The notes below the pieces were generated by a model. That model made no database searches and had not been told where the DNA came from. It saw nothing but the letters and a program-made list of their open reading frames with translations. A program made the position numbers and the translations under genes. A DNA stretch of 64,000 nucleotides from Streptomyces vilmorinianum (GTDB lineage Bacteria; Actinomycetota; Actinomycetes; Streptomycetales; Streptomycetaceae), in NCBI RefSeq assembly GCF_005517195.1, contig NZ_CP040244.1:3800001-3864000 (forward strand), read 5' to 3'. Below are positions 1 through 10,333 of this stretch, piece after piece (within the stretch, counting starts at the first letter, position 1; every line of letters starts with the position of its first letter).

Positions 1-276
1 CCCCTGCGGGGGCTCGACCCCGCACACGTCGGCGTCGGCAGCGCCGTCATCGTCCTCGGGGGCCAGGTCGCGGGCATGACCGCCCCGCCCGTCATGGGTG
101 TGCTCGCCGACACCTTCTCCTTCGAGGTGGCCTTCGCCTTCCTCGTCCTCGGCGCGGTGATCGTCGCCGTGATGTCGCTCGCAACCCCCCAGGACGCCGA
201 ATCCTTCCGGACCGCGCTCGGCACCTTCGACCACGAACCGGACCGTTCCCCTCTCAGCACGGAGCAGCCCTCATGA
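1..276 (+). CDS. MFS transporter, C-terminal fragment (cut by window start)
   Basis: The open frame runs in from base 1, so the start is outside the window. The visible 91 residues hold a glycine-rich hydrophobic helix (around GVGSAVIVLGGQVAG), a loop, and a second helix (FAFLVLGAVIVAVMSLATP) followed by a polar tail, which fits the last two membrane segments of a major facilitator permease. The stop overlaps the start of the next gene by 4 bp (ATGA), so the two are probably translated together. The transporter may carry the substrate or product of the downstream amidohydrolase, but this is inference from position only. Confidence 0.6.
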   Translation, partial: PLRGLDPAHVGVGSAVIVLGGQVAGMTAPPVMGVLADTFSFEVAFAFLVLGAVIVAVMSLATPQDAESFRTALGTFDHEPDRSPLSTEQPS

Positions 277-1586
277 CCACGACCGCCCCCCGCCTCCCCT
301 CCACCCGCCCCGTCGGCCCCCTGCTCGCCGGGCTCACCGACCGGCTGCCCGCCCTGCGCGCCCTGTACGAGGACCTGCACGCCCACCCCGAGCTGTCCTT
401 CCAGGAGTTCCGTACGGCGGGCATCGCCGCCGCCCTGCTGCGGGAACAGGGCTGGGAGGTCACCGAGGGCGTCGGCGGCACCGGAGTCGTCGGCGTCCTG
501 GCCAACGGCGAAGGCCCGGTCGTCCTGCTCCGTGCCGACATGGACGCCCTCCCGGTGAGGGAGGAGACCGGCCTCCCGTACGCCTCCACCACCACCGCGA
601 CCGACCCGGACGGCAACGAGGTCCCGGTCATGCACGCCTGCGGTCACGACATGCACGTCGCCTGCCTGCTCGGCGCCACCGCCCAGCTCGCCGCCACCCG
701 CGCGCGGTGGCGCGGCACGGTCGTCGCGGTCTTCCAGCCGGCCGAGGAGGTCGGCGGGGCACCGGCCATGATCGAGGACGGTTTCGCCGACCGCTTCCCC
801 CGGGCCGACATCTGCCTCGGACAGCACGTGGCGGCCGCGCCGGTCGGCTTCGTCGGCACCCGCCCGGGCCCGCTCATGGCCGCGTCCGACAGCCTCAAGG
901 TCCGGCTGTTCGGGCGCGGCGGCCACGGATCCATGCCCGAGACCGCCGTCGACCCGGTCGTGATGGCCGCCGCGATCGTCATGCGGCTGCAGACCGTGGT
1001 CGCGCGCGAGGTCGCGGCGGCGCAGACGGCGGTGGTGACCGTCGGCTCGCTCCACGCCGGCACCAAGGAGAACATCATCCCGGACACCGCCGACCTGCGG
1101 ATCAACATCCGCAGCACGACTCCGTCGGTACGGGAACGGGTCCTGCGGGCCGTCGAGCGGATCATCCGCGCCGAGGCCGCCGCGTCCGGAGCCCCGAAGG
1201 ACCCGGAGATCGTCCCCCTCACATCCTTCCCCGTCACGGTCAACGACCACGACGCCACGCGCGCCGTCCACACCGCTCTGTCCGCCGCCCTCGGCGAGGG
1301 ACACGTCTTCACGCTGCCCTCGACCCTCACCGGCAGCGAGGACTTCGGCACCTTCGGCACCGCCCTCGACGTCCCCTCCGTCTTCTGGCACTTCGGCGGC
1401 GCCGACCCCGCCCTCTACCGCGACATCGACCCCGCCGACCTCCTCGAGAACGGCCTGCCCGACACCGTCCCCGCCAACCACTCGCCGCACTTCGCACCCG
1501 TACCCGACCCGACCCTCGAGATCGGCGTGACGGCCCTCCTCGCCGCCGCCGCGCACTGGCTCGGCCCGGAGGCCGACGACGAGTGA
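273..1586 (+). CDS. M20 family amidohydrolase (amidase/carboxypeptidase)
   Basis: This 437-residue protein belongs to the M20D metallo-amidohydrolases (hippurate hydrolase / N-acyl amino acid amidase type). It has the metal-binding block HACGHDMH, an early RADMDALP motif, the FQPAEEVGGA segment with the catalytic glutamates, a GGHGSMPE lid-domain segment, and a C-terminal GSEDFG motif. Length fits the family. No signal peptide is visible, so it is expected in the cytoplasm, cleaving N-acyl or N-carbamoyl amino acid conjugates; the exact substrate cannot be read. It starts inside the stop codon of the transporter gene, which supports an uptake-plus-hydrolysis unit. Confidence 0.88.
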   Translation: MTTTAPRLPSTRPVGPLLAGLTDRLPALRALYEDLHAHPELSFQEFRTAGIAAALLREQGWEVTEGVGGTGVVGVLANGEGPVVLLRADMDALPVREETGLPYASTTTATDPDGNEVPVMHACGHDMHVACLLGATAQLAATRARWRGTVVAVFQPAEEVGGAPAMIEDGFADRFPRADICLGQHVAAAPVGFVGTRPGPLMAASDSLKVRLFGRGGHGSMPETAVDPVVMAAAIVMRLQTVVAREVAAAQTAVVTVGSLHAGTKENIIPDTADLRINIRSTTPSVRERVLRAVERIIRAEAAASGAPKDPEIVPLTSFPVTVNDHDATRAVHTALSAALGEGHVFTLPSTLTGSEDFGTFGTALDVPSVFWHFGGADPALYRDIDPADLLENGLPDTVPANHSPHFAPVPDPTLEIGVTALLAAAAHWLGPEADDE

Positions 1587-1690
1587 CCGCGCGCGAATAA
1601 TCCGGTGCCGTCCACGGGAAGGCTCCCTACACTCGCTGAACGTGACGCCGGGAACCCGGCGCGCCGACGACCAACGAGGGGAGCCCGACC

Positions 1691-1807
1691 GTGCGTTGCC
1701 GCACCGCTGTCGTCGTTCCCCGGTCACGGTACGACGTGATCCTGATGTCCCGGTCGTCCCGGTGCCGGCTGCGCGGCCGCCACCGGATCCCCGTGACGAA
1801 CTCCTGA
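1691..1807 (+). CDS. Possible 38-residue leader peptide ahead of the EF-G paralogue
   Basis: The gap between the amidohydrolase stop (1586) and the EF-G-like start (1968) is 381 bp. It holds a GTG-started frame with GGGGAG a few bases upstream, and a shorter ATG-started version (from 1745) rich in Arg and Ser (MSRSSRCRLRGRH). A TACACT box at 1628-1633 could be a -10 element, and a 7-bp hairpin with a 2-base loop lies at 1646-1661. Ribosome-acting GTPases such as tet(M)-type genes are often controlled by leader-peptide attenuation, so a translated leader is reasonable, but coding here is weakly supported. Nothing else recognisable was seen in the gap. Confidence 0.3.
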   Translation: MRCRTAVVVPRSRYDVILMSRSSRCRLRGRHRIPVTNS

Positions 1808-1967
1808 CTCCTGACCCCCTGAGCGTGCCGTGCGCCGCCGGGCCGATCACCGACGGCCCGTCACGCGGCGCACCAGTGCGCCGGGTCACTCCTTGCCCGC
1901 CTCCGGGCCGGCTTCGTCCGGGAATCGCGCCGCCCTGTTCTCGTCACACAGCGAAAGGCCCTGGGCC

Positions 1968-4067
<2,100 letters not shown>

Positions 4068-4074
4068 CCGCCGC

Positions 4075-4108
4075 GGACGGGCCCGCCCTCCCAGGGGCGG
4101 GCCCGTCC
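4075..4108. terminator. Bidirectional hairpin terminator
   Basis: A perfect 14-bp inverted repeat (4075-4088 and 4095-4108) with a 6-base loop lies between two converging genes, 7 bp after the EF-G-like stop. It lacks a T-run, as is common in Streptomyces, and could serve both strands. Confidence 0.75.
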
Positions 4109-4132
4109 CACGCACACGGCCGGACGGCCCTG

Positions 4133-4801
4133 TCAGCTCACGACGACGAACGCGCCGCGCCGGCGCTCCCCGTCCGCCGAGTTCCACTCGGCGCTGACGT
4201 GCCCGCGGACGTTCGTCGCGCCCGTGGCGGGGGCCGCCCGGTCCGGGTCCAGGACACGCGTCACCGTGAGGGTGAGAGGGGACGCGCCGGTCACCGCCGC
4301 GCGTACCGCGAGGTCCGTCCCCTGCGGCCCGTCCTCGACGGCGCCCGGACCGCTCACGGCCGAGAGGCCGCCCCCGTCGAACCGGCCGATGACCGAGTGG
4401 TCCGGCGCGTCGGTCAGGCTCTGGGCCTGCGGCTCCGCGCGGCCTTCGAGCAGCGCGAGCAACTGCGCCACGAGAACGGGGTCGTGGATCCCGTCGTACA
4501 CCCACCGCTTCCCCAGCACGCCGTGCTCGGAGGTGCCGACGAGAGCGTCCTCGGCGCCGTCGAGCGGAACACCGCGGTACGTGAGCGGCAGGTGGTACGC
4601 GACAGGTTCGTCACCGGAGACGTCCGTGACGACCATGAACTCGATGCCGACCTCCCCCTCCGGGTCGTCGAGCCGGAAGCCACCGGCCTTGGACAGCTCC
4701 GGCGCGCGCCCCGTGCCGGCGTACCAGGGGCGGGAGGGAAGCCAGGACGCGAGCAGCTCCAGCTTGCCGGGATTCATGGTGGTGCGGTGAATGACAGCCA
4801 T
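4133..4801 (-). CDS. Maltokinase N-terminal cap-like protein without a kinase domain
   Basis: This 222-residue protein resembles the N-terminal cap region of actinobacterial maltokinases (features such as HLPLTYRG, LGKRWVYDG and DPVLVAQLL). In older annotations such proteins were called 1,4-alpha-glucan branching enzyme. No aminoglycoside-phosphotransferase-like kinase domain follows, so it cannot phosphorylate maltose by itself. It begins at the ATG at 4801 in an otherwise longer open frame; the upstream part lies antisense to glutaminase and looks non-coding. It is divergent from the glutaminase gene with 90 bp between them. A role in GlgE/trehalose metabolism or in sugar binding is inference only. 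Confidence 0.7.
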   Translation of the reverse strand: MAVIHRTTMNPGKLELLASWLPSRPWYAGTGRAPELSKAGGFRLDDPEGEVGIEFMVVTDVSGDEPVAYHLPLTYRGVPLDGAEDALVGTSEHGVLGKRWVYDGIHDPVLVAQLLALLEGRAEPQAQSLTDAPDHSVIGRFDGGGLSAVSGPGAVEDGPQGTDLAVRAAVTGASPLTLTVTRVLDPDRAAPATGATNVRGHVSAEWNSADGERRRGAFVVVS

Positions 4802-4891
4802 ACCCCCTGAACCCCTCTCCTCGCCGCACGGTTCCCCACCGCGGCCGCCGCCCGGGACCCGGGGCTCGCCCCTGCCGGGGCGGGCGGCACA

Positions 4892-5818
4892 ATGAGGATC
4901 ATGCTGCTGTCGTTCCAGCCGGTCCTCGAGCGCATCGCCGAGGAGATCGGCGACCTCGTCGGCCGGGGCCGCCCCGCCGACTACATCCCCGCGCTCGCCG
5001 CGGGCGACCCGCGCCGCTTCGGCATGGCCGTCGCCGAGCTCGACGGGACGGTGTACGGGGTGGGGGACTGGCAACAGCCCTTCTCCACCCAGTCCGTCAC
5101 CAAGGTGTTCACGCTCGCCCTCGCCCTCGCCCGGGAGGGCGAGACGCTCTGGGAGCACGTCGGCCGCGAGCCGTCCGGTAACCCCTTCAACTCGCTCGTG
5201 CAGCTGGAGTACGAGAACGGCATCCCCCGCAACCCCTTCATCAACGCCGGCGCCCTGGTCGTCACCGACCGGCTGCACAGCCTCACCGGTGACGCCTCGG
5301 GCGCCCTGCTCGACCTCCTGCGCGCGGAGAGCGGCAACCAGGACCTCGACTTCGACCGGGACGTCGCCGCCTCGGAGACCGCGCACGGCGACCGGAACGC
5401 GGCGCTGGGCCACTTCATGGCCTCGTACGGGAACATCGAGAACCCCGTGCCGACGCTCCTGCGCGAGTACTTCCGGCAGTGCTCGATCGAGGCGTCCTGC
5501 GCCGACCTCGCACTCGCCACCGGGTTCCTGGCCCGCCACGGCATCCGCGCCGACGGCTCACGCCTGCTCACCCGCAGCCAGGCCAAGCAGGTCAACGCCG
5601 TCATGCTCACCTGCGGCACCTATGACGCTGCCGGGGACTTCGCGTACCGGGTGGGCCTGCCGGGCAAGAGCGGGGTCGGCGGCGCCATCATCGCCGTCGT
5701 CCCGGGCCGCTGCACCCTGTGCGTCTGGAGCCCGGGCCTCGACGAACGTGGCAACTCGGTCGCGGGCGTCGCCGCGCTCGACCGCTTCACCACGATCACC
5801 GGTCTCTCCGTCTTCTGA
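4892..5818 (+). CDS. glsA: Glutaminase
   Basis: This serine-dependent, beta-lactamase-fold glutaminase hydrolyses glutamine to glutamate and ammonia. The 308-residue length is normal. Diagnostic segments are the catalytic QSVTKVF, YENGIPRNPFINAGA, a central Asn/Glu-rich stretch, and the C-terminal GKSGVGGAI. An ATG at 4892 is used, and an in-frame ATG at 4901 is the alternative start. It is a single cytoplasmic gene, divergent from the maltokinase-cap gene and 100 bp before a phosphatase gene. Confidence 0.93.
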   Translation: MRIMLLSFQPVLERIAEEIGDLVGRGRPADYIPALAAGDPRRFGMAVAELDGTVYGVGDWQQPFSTQSVTKVFTLALALAREGETLWEHVGREPSGNPFNSLVQLEYENGIPRNPFINAGALVVTDRLHSLTGDASGALLDLLRAESGNQDLDFDRDVAASETAHGDRNAALGHFMASYGNIENPVPTLLREYFRQCSIEASCADLALATGFLARHGIRADGSRLLTRSQAKQVNAVMLTCGTYDAAGDFAYRVGLPGKSGVGGAIIAVVPGRCTLCVWSPGLDERGNSVAGVAALDRFTTITGLSVF

Positions 5819-5918
5819 ACCGCCTCCCGAGCCCCGCCTCAGCCTCCCCCCGGGCCGTTGCCCGAGCCGTCGGACCGGTGCCCGCGCGATAATGGGCCTG
5901 CGACGCTGGAGGTGCGAG

Positions 5919-8030
5919 GTGACCAGCACGGTGGGTCAGGCCCGGGGCGCCGAAGGCGTGGACGCCGCGCTCACCGAGACGATCCGCCGCACCAGTGCCT
6001 CCATCGGCGCCGTCTACCTCCTGGAACCGGATGCGCAGGTGCTGCGCCTGGAGGCCCTCTGCGGGGCACCCGCGGATCTCGCCGAGCCGTGGGCGAGGGT
6101 CCCCCTGGCCGCGCCGGCCCCCATCGCCGTCGCCGTACGCGAGGACCGCCTGGTCTGGGTGGGCAGCCAGCAGGAGATGGCCCGCTCCTACCCACGGACT
6201 GCGATGGCCCTCCCGTATCCGCTCGCGCTGGCCGCCGCACCGATCACCGGCACCCGGCGCTGGGGCACCCTGCTGCTGCTGTGGCCCGCCACCCGCCCGC
6301 CGCACCTGACACCGCGGGAGCGCGGCCGGCTCTTCTCCGGCTGCCGGCGCCTGGCCCGTCTCCTGGAGGAGGCCACCGCATCCGGCCGGCCGCTGGCCCA
6401 CGCGGACCGGCCCCGCGTCCTCCCCCTCGAAACCCGCCGCCCGCCCCGCGCCCCCGCGCAGGAGGCCGCCGCCTTCGCCGAACGGCTGCCCGGTGGCTCC
6501 TGCGCCCTGGACCTGGAAGGACACATCACCTTCCTCAGCTCGGGCGGCGCCGAACTCCTGGGCCGCGACGCCGGGGCACTGCTCGGGACACTGCCGTGGC
6601 AGTCCCTGCCCTGGCTCGACGACCCCAGCTACGAGGACCGCTACCGCGCCGCCGTGATCAGCCGCGAGCCCGTCTCCTTCACGGCCTGCCGCCCGCCGGA
6701 CCGATGGCTCGACTTCCACCTCTACCCGGACGCCGACGGGATCAGCGTCCGGATCGTGCCCACCGGCGCACAGCCCCCGCCCACTCCCGCGCCCCGCAGC
6801 ACCCTGAGCACCGCCACCCCGGCCCGTGCGGGACAGCTCTACCAGCTCCTGCACCTGGCCGCGGGCCTGACCGAGGTCGTCGGCGTCCAGGACGTCGTCG
6901 ATCTGGTCGCCCACCAGATCATGCCCGCCTTCGGCGCCCAGGGCCTGGTCCTGTCCACGGTCGACTCCGGCCGGCTGTGGATCACCGGACACCGCGGCTA
7001 CCCCGCCGAGACCATCGCGCGCCTCGACGGCCTGCCGCTCGACACGACCTTCACCCCCGCGGGACAGGTGCTCGCCAGCGGAATCCCCTCGTTCTTCGCC
7101 GACCCGGAGGAGATGCGACGCATCTACCCCGAGGCGGCGCCGATCAGCGGCAAACAGGCCTGGGCCATCCTGCCCCTGATCATCTCCGGCCGGCCCGTCG
7201 GCTGCTGCGTGCTCTCCTACGACCACCCCCACGCGTTCTCGGCCGAGGAACGCGCCGTCATGACCTCGCTCGCCGGGCTCATCGCGCAGGCCCTCGACCG
7301 CGCCCGCCTGTACGACGCCAAGCACCGGCTCGCCCACGGACTCCAGGAGGCCCTGCTGCCGCACCGCCTCCCCGCCGTCGCCGGCCTCGACGTCACCGCC
7401 CGCTATCTGCCCGCCACGCGCGGCATGGAGATCGGCGGTGACTTCTACGACCTGATCCGGCTCGGCGACACCGCGGCGGCGGCCGTCATCGGCGACGTCC
7501 AGGGCCACAACGTCGCCGCCGCCGCTCTGATGGGCCAGGTCCGGACCGCCGTGCACGCCCACGCGACCCTCGGCGAGCCCCCCGAGCAGGTGCTCTCCGC
7601 GACCAACCGCCTCCTCATCGATCTCGACCCCGGGCTGTTCTGCAGTTGCCTCTACGCCCACTTCGACTTCGCCCGCCGGCGGCTCGGCCTCGCCAGCGCC
7701 GGCCACCCGCCGCCCCTGGTGCGGCTGCCCGACGGCCGTACCGCCCCGCTCGACGTGCCGCCGGGCCCTCTGCTCGGCATCGTGCCCGACGCCCGCTACC
7801 CGGTCACCGAGATCGCGCTCACCCCGGGACTGGTGCTCCTTCTCTACACCGACGGTCTCGTCGAGACCCCGGGGACCGACTTCGACGACTCCCTCGCCGA
7901 ACTCGCCGGTCATCTGGCCGAGGCGGACGACCGCGATCTGGACCTTCTCGTCGACGCCCTCCTGAGCCGGACCCGGCCCGCCCGGCAACGTACGGACGAC
8001 ATCGCCCTGCTCGTCCTGAAGGGTCTCTAG
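5919..8030 (+). CDS. GAF/PAS-domain PP2C (SpoIIE/RsbU-type) serine phosphatase
   Basis: This protein of about 703 residues has an N-terminal GAF-like region, a PAS-like segment (LDLEGHITFLSSGGAELLG), a second GAF domain (LVDLVAHQIMPAFG onward) and a C-terminal SpoIIE phosphatase domain. Metal-binding phosphatase motifs are present: GGDFYD, GDVQGHN, YTDGLVE and TDDIALL. Such enzymes dephosphorylate anti-anti-sigma factors in response to a bound ligand, light or redox signal. The GTG at 5919 is preferred because GGAGG lies six bases upstream; an ATG at 5892 is the alternative. Its stop overlaps the converging baeRF gene by 4 bp. No sigma-factor partner is adjacent. Confidence 0.88.
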   Translation: MTSTVGQARGAEGVDAALTETIRRTSASIGAVYLLEPDAQVLRLEALCGAPADLAEPWARVPLAAPAPIAVAVREDRLVWVGSQQEMARSYPRTAMALPYPLALAAAPITGTRRWGTLLLLWPATRPPHLTPRERGRLFSGCRRLARLLEEATASGRPLAHADRPRVLPLETRRPPRAPAQEAAAFAERLPGGSCALDLEGHITFLSSGGAELLGRDAGALLGTLPWQSLPWLDDPSYEDRYRAAVISREPVSFTACRPPDRWLDFHLYPDADGISVRIVPTGAQPPPTPAPRSTLSTATPARAGQLYQLLHLAAGLTEVVGVQDVVDLVAHQIMPAFGAQGLVLSTVDSGRLWITGHRGYPAETIARLDGLPLDTTFTPAGQVLASGIPSFFADPEEMRRIYPEAAPISGKQAWAILPLIISGRPVGCCVLSYDHPHAFSAEERAVMTSLAGLIAQALDRARLYDAKHRLAHGLQEALLPHRLPAVAGLDVTARYLPATRGMEIGGDFYDLIRLGDTAAAAVIGDVQGHNVAAAALMGQVRTAVHAHATLGEPPEQVLSATNRLLIDLDPGLFCSCLYAHFDFARRRLGLASAGHPPPLVRLPDGRTAPLDVPPGPLLGIVPDARYPVTEIALTPGLVLLLYTDGLVETPGTDFDDSLAELAGHLAEADDRDLDLLVDALLSRTRPARQRTDDIALLVLKGL

Positions 8031-9154
8031 GGGCCGGTGTAGCGCAGCAGCACCGCGACACCGTCCTCCAGCGGAACCTCCTCCTCCGGCAGGACGACCA
8101 GCTCGGCCTGCGTACCGGCCGCCGCGCGGAGCAGCGCCGCGCCGGCGGCGGGTTCCTCCCAGTAGTAGTGCAGGCCGAAGGCGCTCAACTCCTCGCCGGA
8201 CAGGGCGAGATGGGTGGGCGCCGCGCCGACCCACAGATGACCCGTGTGCCGTACCGGCCGGTTGAGGAAGAGCGCCCGCGCCTGACCGCGCTGCAGGGCG
8301 CCGACGGCGGCGGCGAGCCCCTCGACGTACTCGGGGTGACGTGCGCGCTGGCCGGTATAGCTGTCGAGCAGATGCCTGTCGTGGTCGGGCAGCCGGCCGG
8401 CGAACAGGCCGGCGAGCTCGTCCTCCAGGAGGGCCCGACCGGGCTCCGGCCGCCGCGGACGGCCGTGCTCGAGCTTGACGAAGCGTCCCTGCAGCGCCCG
8501 CGGGGCGGCCCGGATCAGACTGTTCACCGCCCACGGGTCTCCGGCCGGCACGATCGCCTCCGTACCGTCGGTCTCGACACCGTCCACCAGCTCCGCCAGG
8601 AGCTGTTCGGCCTCCTTCGGCCAGCCCTCGACCGGGACCCGGCGGTGGCCCCGGGGGCCGGGGGCGACCCGGCTGATCGGCCATCTGCCCCTCTCGTGCT
8701 CCAGCTCCAACTCCAGCCCGCCCTCGCGATCGCCCTCGCCCTCGTCGTCGCCCCGGCCCGGCCCCGCGGGGTGCACACGGTTCAGGACGACGGCCGCGTA
8801 GGGGAGGTCCGGCGCGTGCTGGAGGGCGAGGGCGAGGACGTCGGGAAGCATCCCGAACCGGGCGCTGTCGCGGGCCGGCGGCTCGGGCAGGCACTGCGCG
8901 AGCAGAAGAGAGCCGTGGGCGGCGAAGAGCGCCTGGCCGTGCCGCCCGGCCACGTCGCGGTCGGTGCCCACCGCGCTCGCGAGCGCACCGACCGTGGCCT
9001 CGTCCGCGTCGTGGGCGAGCAGGCTCTCCCGCAGACTCCGCAGGCGCAGCTCGATCGCCCGGTCCGGATCACCGACATCGCGGGAGGTGTCGAGACAGGC
9101 GGAGGCGATCGGGCCGGGATGCGCGTACAGCGGGTCCAGGAACTGCAGCTTCAC
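8027..9154 (-). CDS. baeRF2/Rv2629-like protein (archaeal-eRF1/Vms1 fold)
   Basis: This 375-residue protein matches the actinobacterial Rv2629/baeRF2 family, bacterial proteins with an eRF1 domain 2/3-like fold related to Vms1/ANKZF1 peptidyl-tRNA hydrolases. Typical features are the N-terminal PYAAVVLNRV strand, a central LLAELVDGVETDGTEAIVPAGDPWAV stretch, HPEYVEGLAAAVGALQRGQARALFL, and the C-terminal HYYWEEPAAGAALLRAAAGT. The GTG start at 9154 has a GGAGGAA ribosome site just upstream in the message. A role in translation rescue or hibernation is inferred from the family. It is divergent from livH. Confidence 0.7.
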   Translation of the reverse strand: MKLQFLDPLYAHPGPIASACLDTSRDVGDPDRAIELRLRSLRESLLAHDADEATVGALASAVGTDRDVAGRHGQALFAAHGSLLLAQCLPEPPARDSARFGMLPDVLALALQHAPDLPYAAVVLNRVHPAGPGRGDDEGEGDREGGLELELEHERGRWPISRVAPGPRGHRRVPVEGWPKEAEQLLAELVDGVETDGTEAIVPAGDPWAVNSLIRAAPRALQGRFVKLEHGRPRRPEPGRALLEDELAGLFAGRLPDHDRHLLDSYTGQRARHPEYVEGLAAAVGALQRGQARALFLNRPVRHTGHLWVGAAPTHLALSGEELSAFGLHYYWEEPAAGAALLRAAAGTQAELVVLPEEEVPLEDGVAVLLRYTGP

Positions 9155-9313
9155 GGCTTCCTCCAGGAGAAGAAGGCCGGCGGGGAGAAACGACGCCCAA
9201 CGCACGGCTACCCGCGCCGTGCCCCCCGACACGGGCCGGATGGCCCCGACGCCGGGACGGTGGGAAACTGGAGGCCACAGAGTGGTCGAGGCACGCGACA
9301 CACCGGACCGGCC

Positions 9314-10321
9314 GTGCGTCATCAGCGGTTGTTCGTGGCGGCACTCGCCCTGTTCCTCGTGACAGCGCCGGCGGTCACCGCGGCGGCAGAGGGAACGGCA
9401 CAGGGCGAGGAGGTACCGGCTGGCCCGACGTTCGGCGCGCGGGCCCTGCAGGCACTCCTCGACGGCATCCAGTTCGGCGTCATCATCGCCATCTGCGCCG
9501 TCGGCCTGTCCCTGATCTTCGGAACCATCCATCTGATCAACTTCGCCCACGGCGAGCTGGTGACCATCGGCGCCACCTTCGCCTTCTTCCTGAACGTCTC
9601 GCCGTCAGGACCGGGCTGGCACCTCGTCCCCGCCACGCTCGCCGCCGTCGTCTTCGGCGCCCTGCTCGGCGCCGCCATCGACCGCGGCCTGTGGCGCCCC
9701 CTGCGGGCCCGTGGCACCGGCCTGATCAACATGTTCATCGTCACGATCGGACTGTCGCTGTTCCTGCGGCACATCGTCCTCGTGCTGTACGGGACCCGGC
9801 CCGGCTCCTACGCCCAGTACGACATCCAGGAGGCGATCGACCTCGGTCCCGCCGGCATCACCCCCCGTGACCTGACCGTCACCCTCCTGTCGGTGGCCAC
9901 GCTGCTCGGTGTCGCCCTGCTGCTCCAGAAGACCCGGATCGGCACCGCCATCAGGGCCGTCTCCGCCGACCGTGACCTGGCCGAGGCCTCGGGCATCGAC
10001 GTCAAGCGCGTCGTGCTCGTCGTCTGGATGCTCGGCGGCGCGCTCGCGGCCCTCGGCGGAGTCTTCTTCGGACTCGTCGAGATCGTCAGCTGGGACATGG
10101 GCTTCAAGCTGCTGCTGCTCATGTTCGCCGGCGTCATCCTCGGCGGCCTCGGCTCCGCGTACGGCGCGATGGTGGGCAGTCTCGTCATCGGCATCGTCGC
10201 CCAGATGTCCACGCTGTGGTTCCCGGTCGACCTGCAGTACGCGTGGGCGCTGCTCGCACTGATCATCGTTCTCCTCGTCCGGCCGCAGGGCATCCTCGGC
10301 CGGCGCGAACGCGTCGGATGA
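9314..10321 (+). CDS. livH: Branched-chain amino acid ABC transporter, permease LivH
   Basis: The first gene of a four-gene liv operon. The protein (about 335 residues) begins with a hydrophobic leader (LFVAALALFLVTAPAVTAAA), then has the LivH hallmark GLSLIFGTIHLINFAHGE and about eight membrane segments, ending with RPQGILGRRE. The real start is uncertain: GTG at 9314 is chosen because it immediately precedes the leader, but an in-frame GTG at 9260 cannot be excluded and neither has a strong ribosome site. It acts with LivM as the membrane pore for branched-chain amino acids or related amides. livM follows after 12 bp. Confidence 0.88.
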   Translation: MRHQRLFVAALALFLVTAPAVTAAAEGTAQGEEVPAGPTFGARALQALLDGIQFGVIIAICAVGLSLIFGTIHLINFAHGELVTIGATFAFFLNVSPSGPGWHLVPATLAAVVFGALLGAAIDRGLWRPLRARGTGLINMFIVTIGLSLFLRHIVLVLYGTRPGSYAQYDIQEAIDLGPAGITPRDLTVTLLSVATLLGVALLLQKTRIGTAIRAVSADRDLAEASGIDVKRVVLVVWMLGGALAALGGVFFGLVEIVSWDMGFKLLLLMFAGVILGGLGSAYGAMVGSLVIGIVAQMSTLWFPVDLQYAWALLALIIVLLVRPQGILGRRERVG

Positions 10322-10333
10322 GGGCGGTGAGCC

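Noticed and set aside
5796..8894. 1032-residue minus-strand open frame over the PP2C gene
   Set aside because: The whole stretch is antisense to a well-supported phosphatase gene, is low-complexity (Gly/Arg/Ala), and merges into the antisense of the baeRF region. No domain or ribosome site.
9282..9362. Possible leader peptide with GGAGG in front of livH
   Set aside because: A GTG frame of about 26 codons follows GGAGG, but it is out of frame with livH, has no run of branched-chain codons as an attenuator would, and the promoter is unclear.
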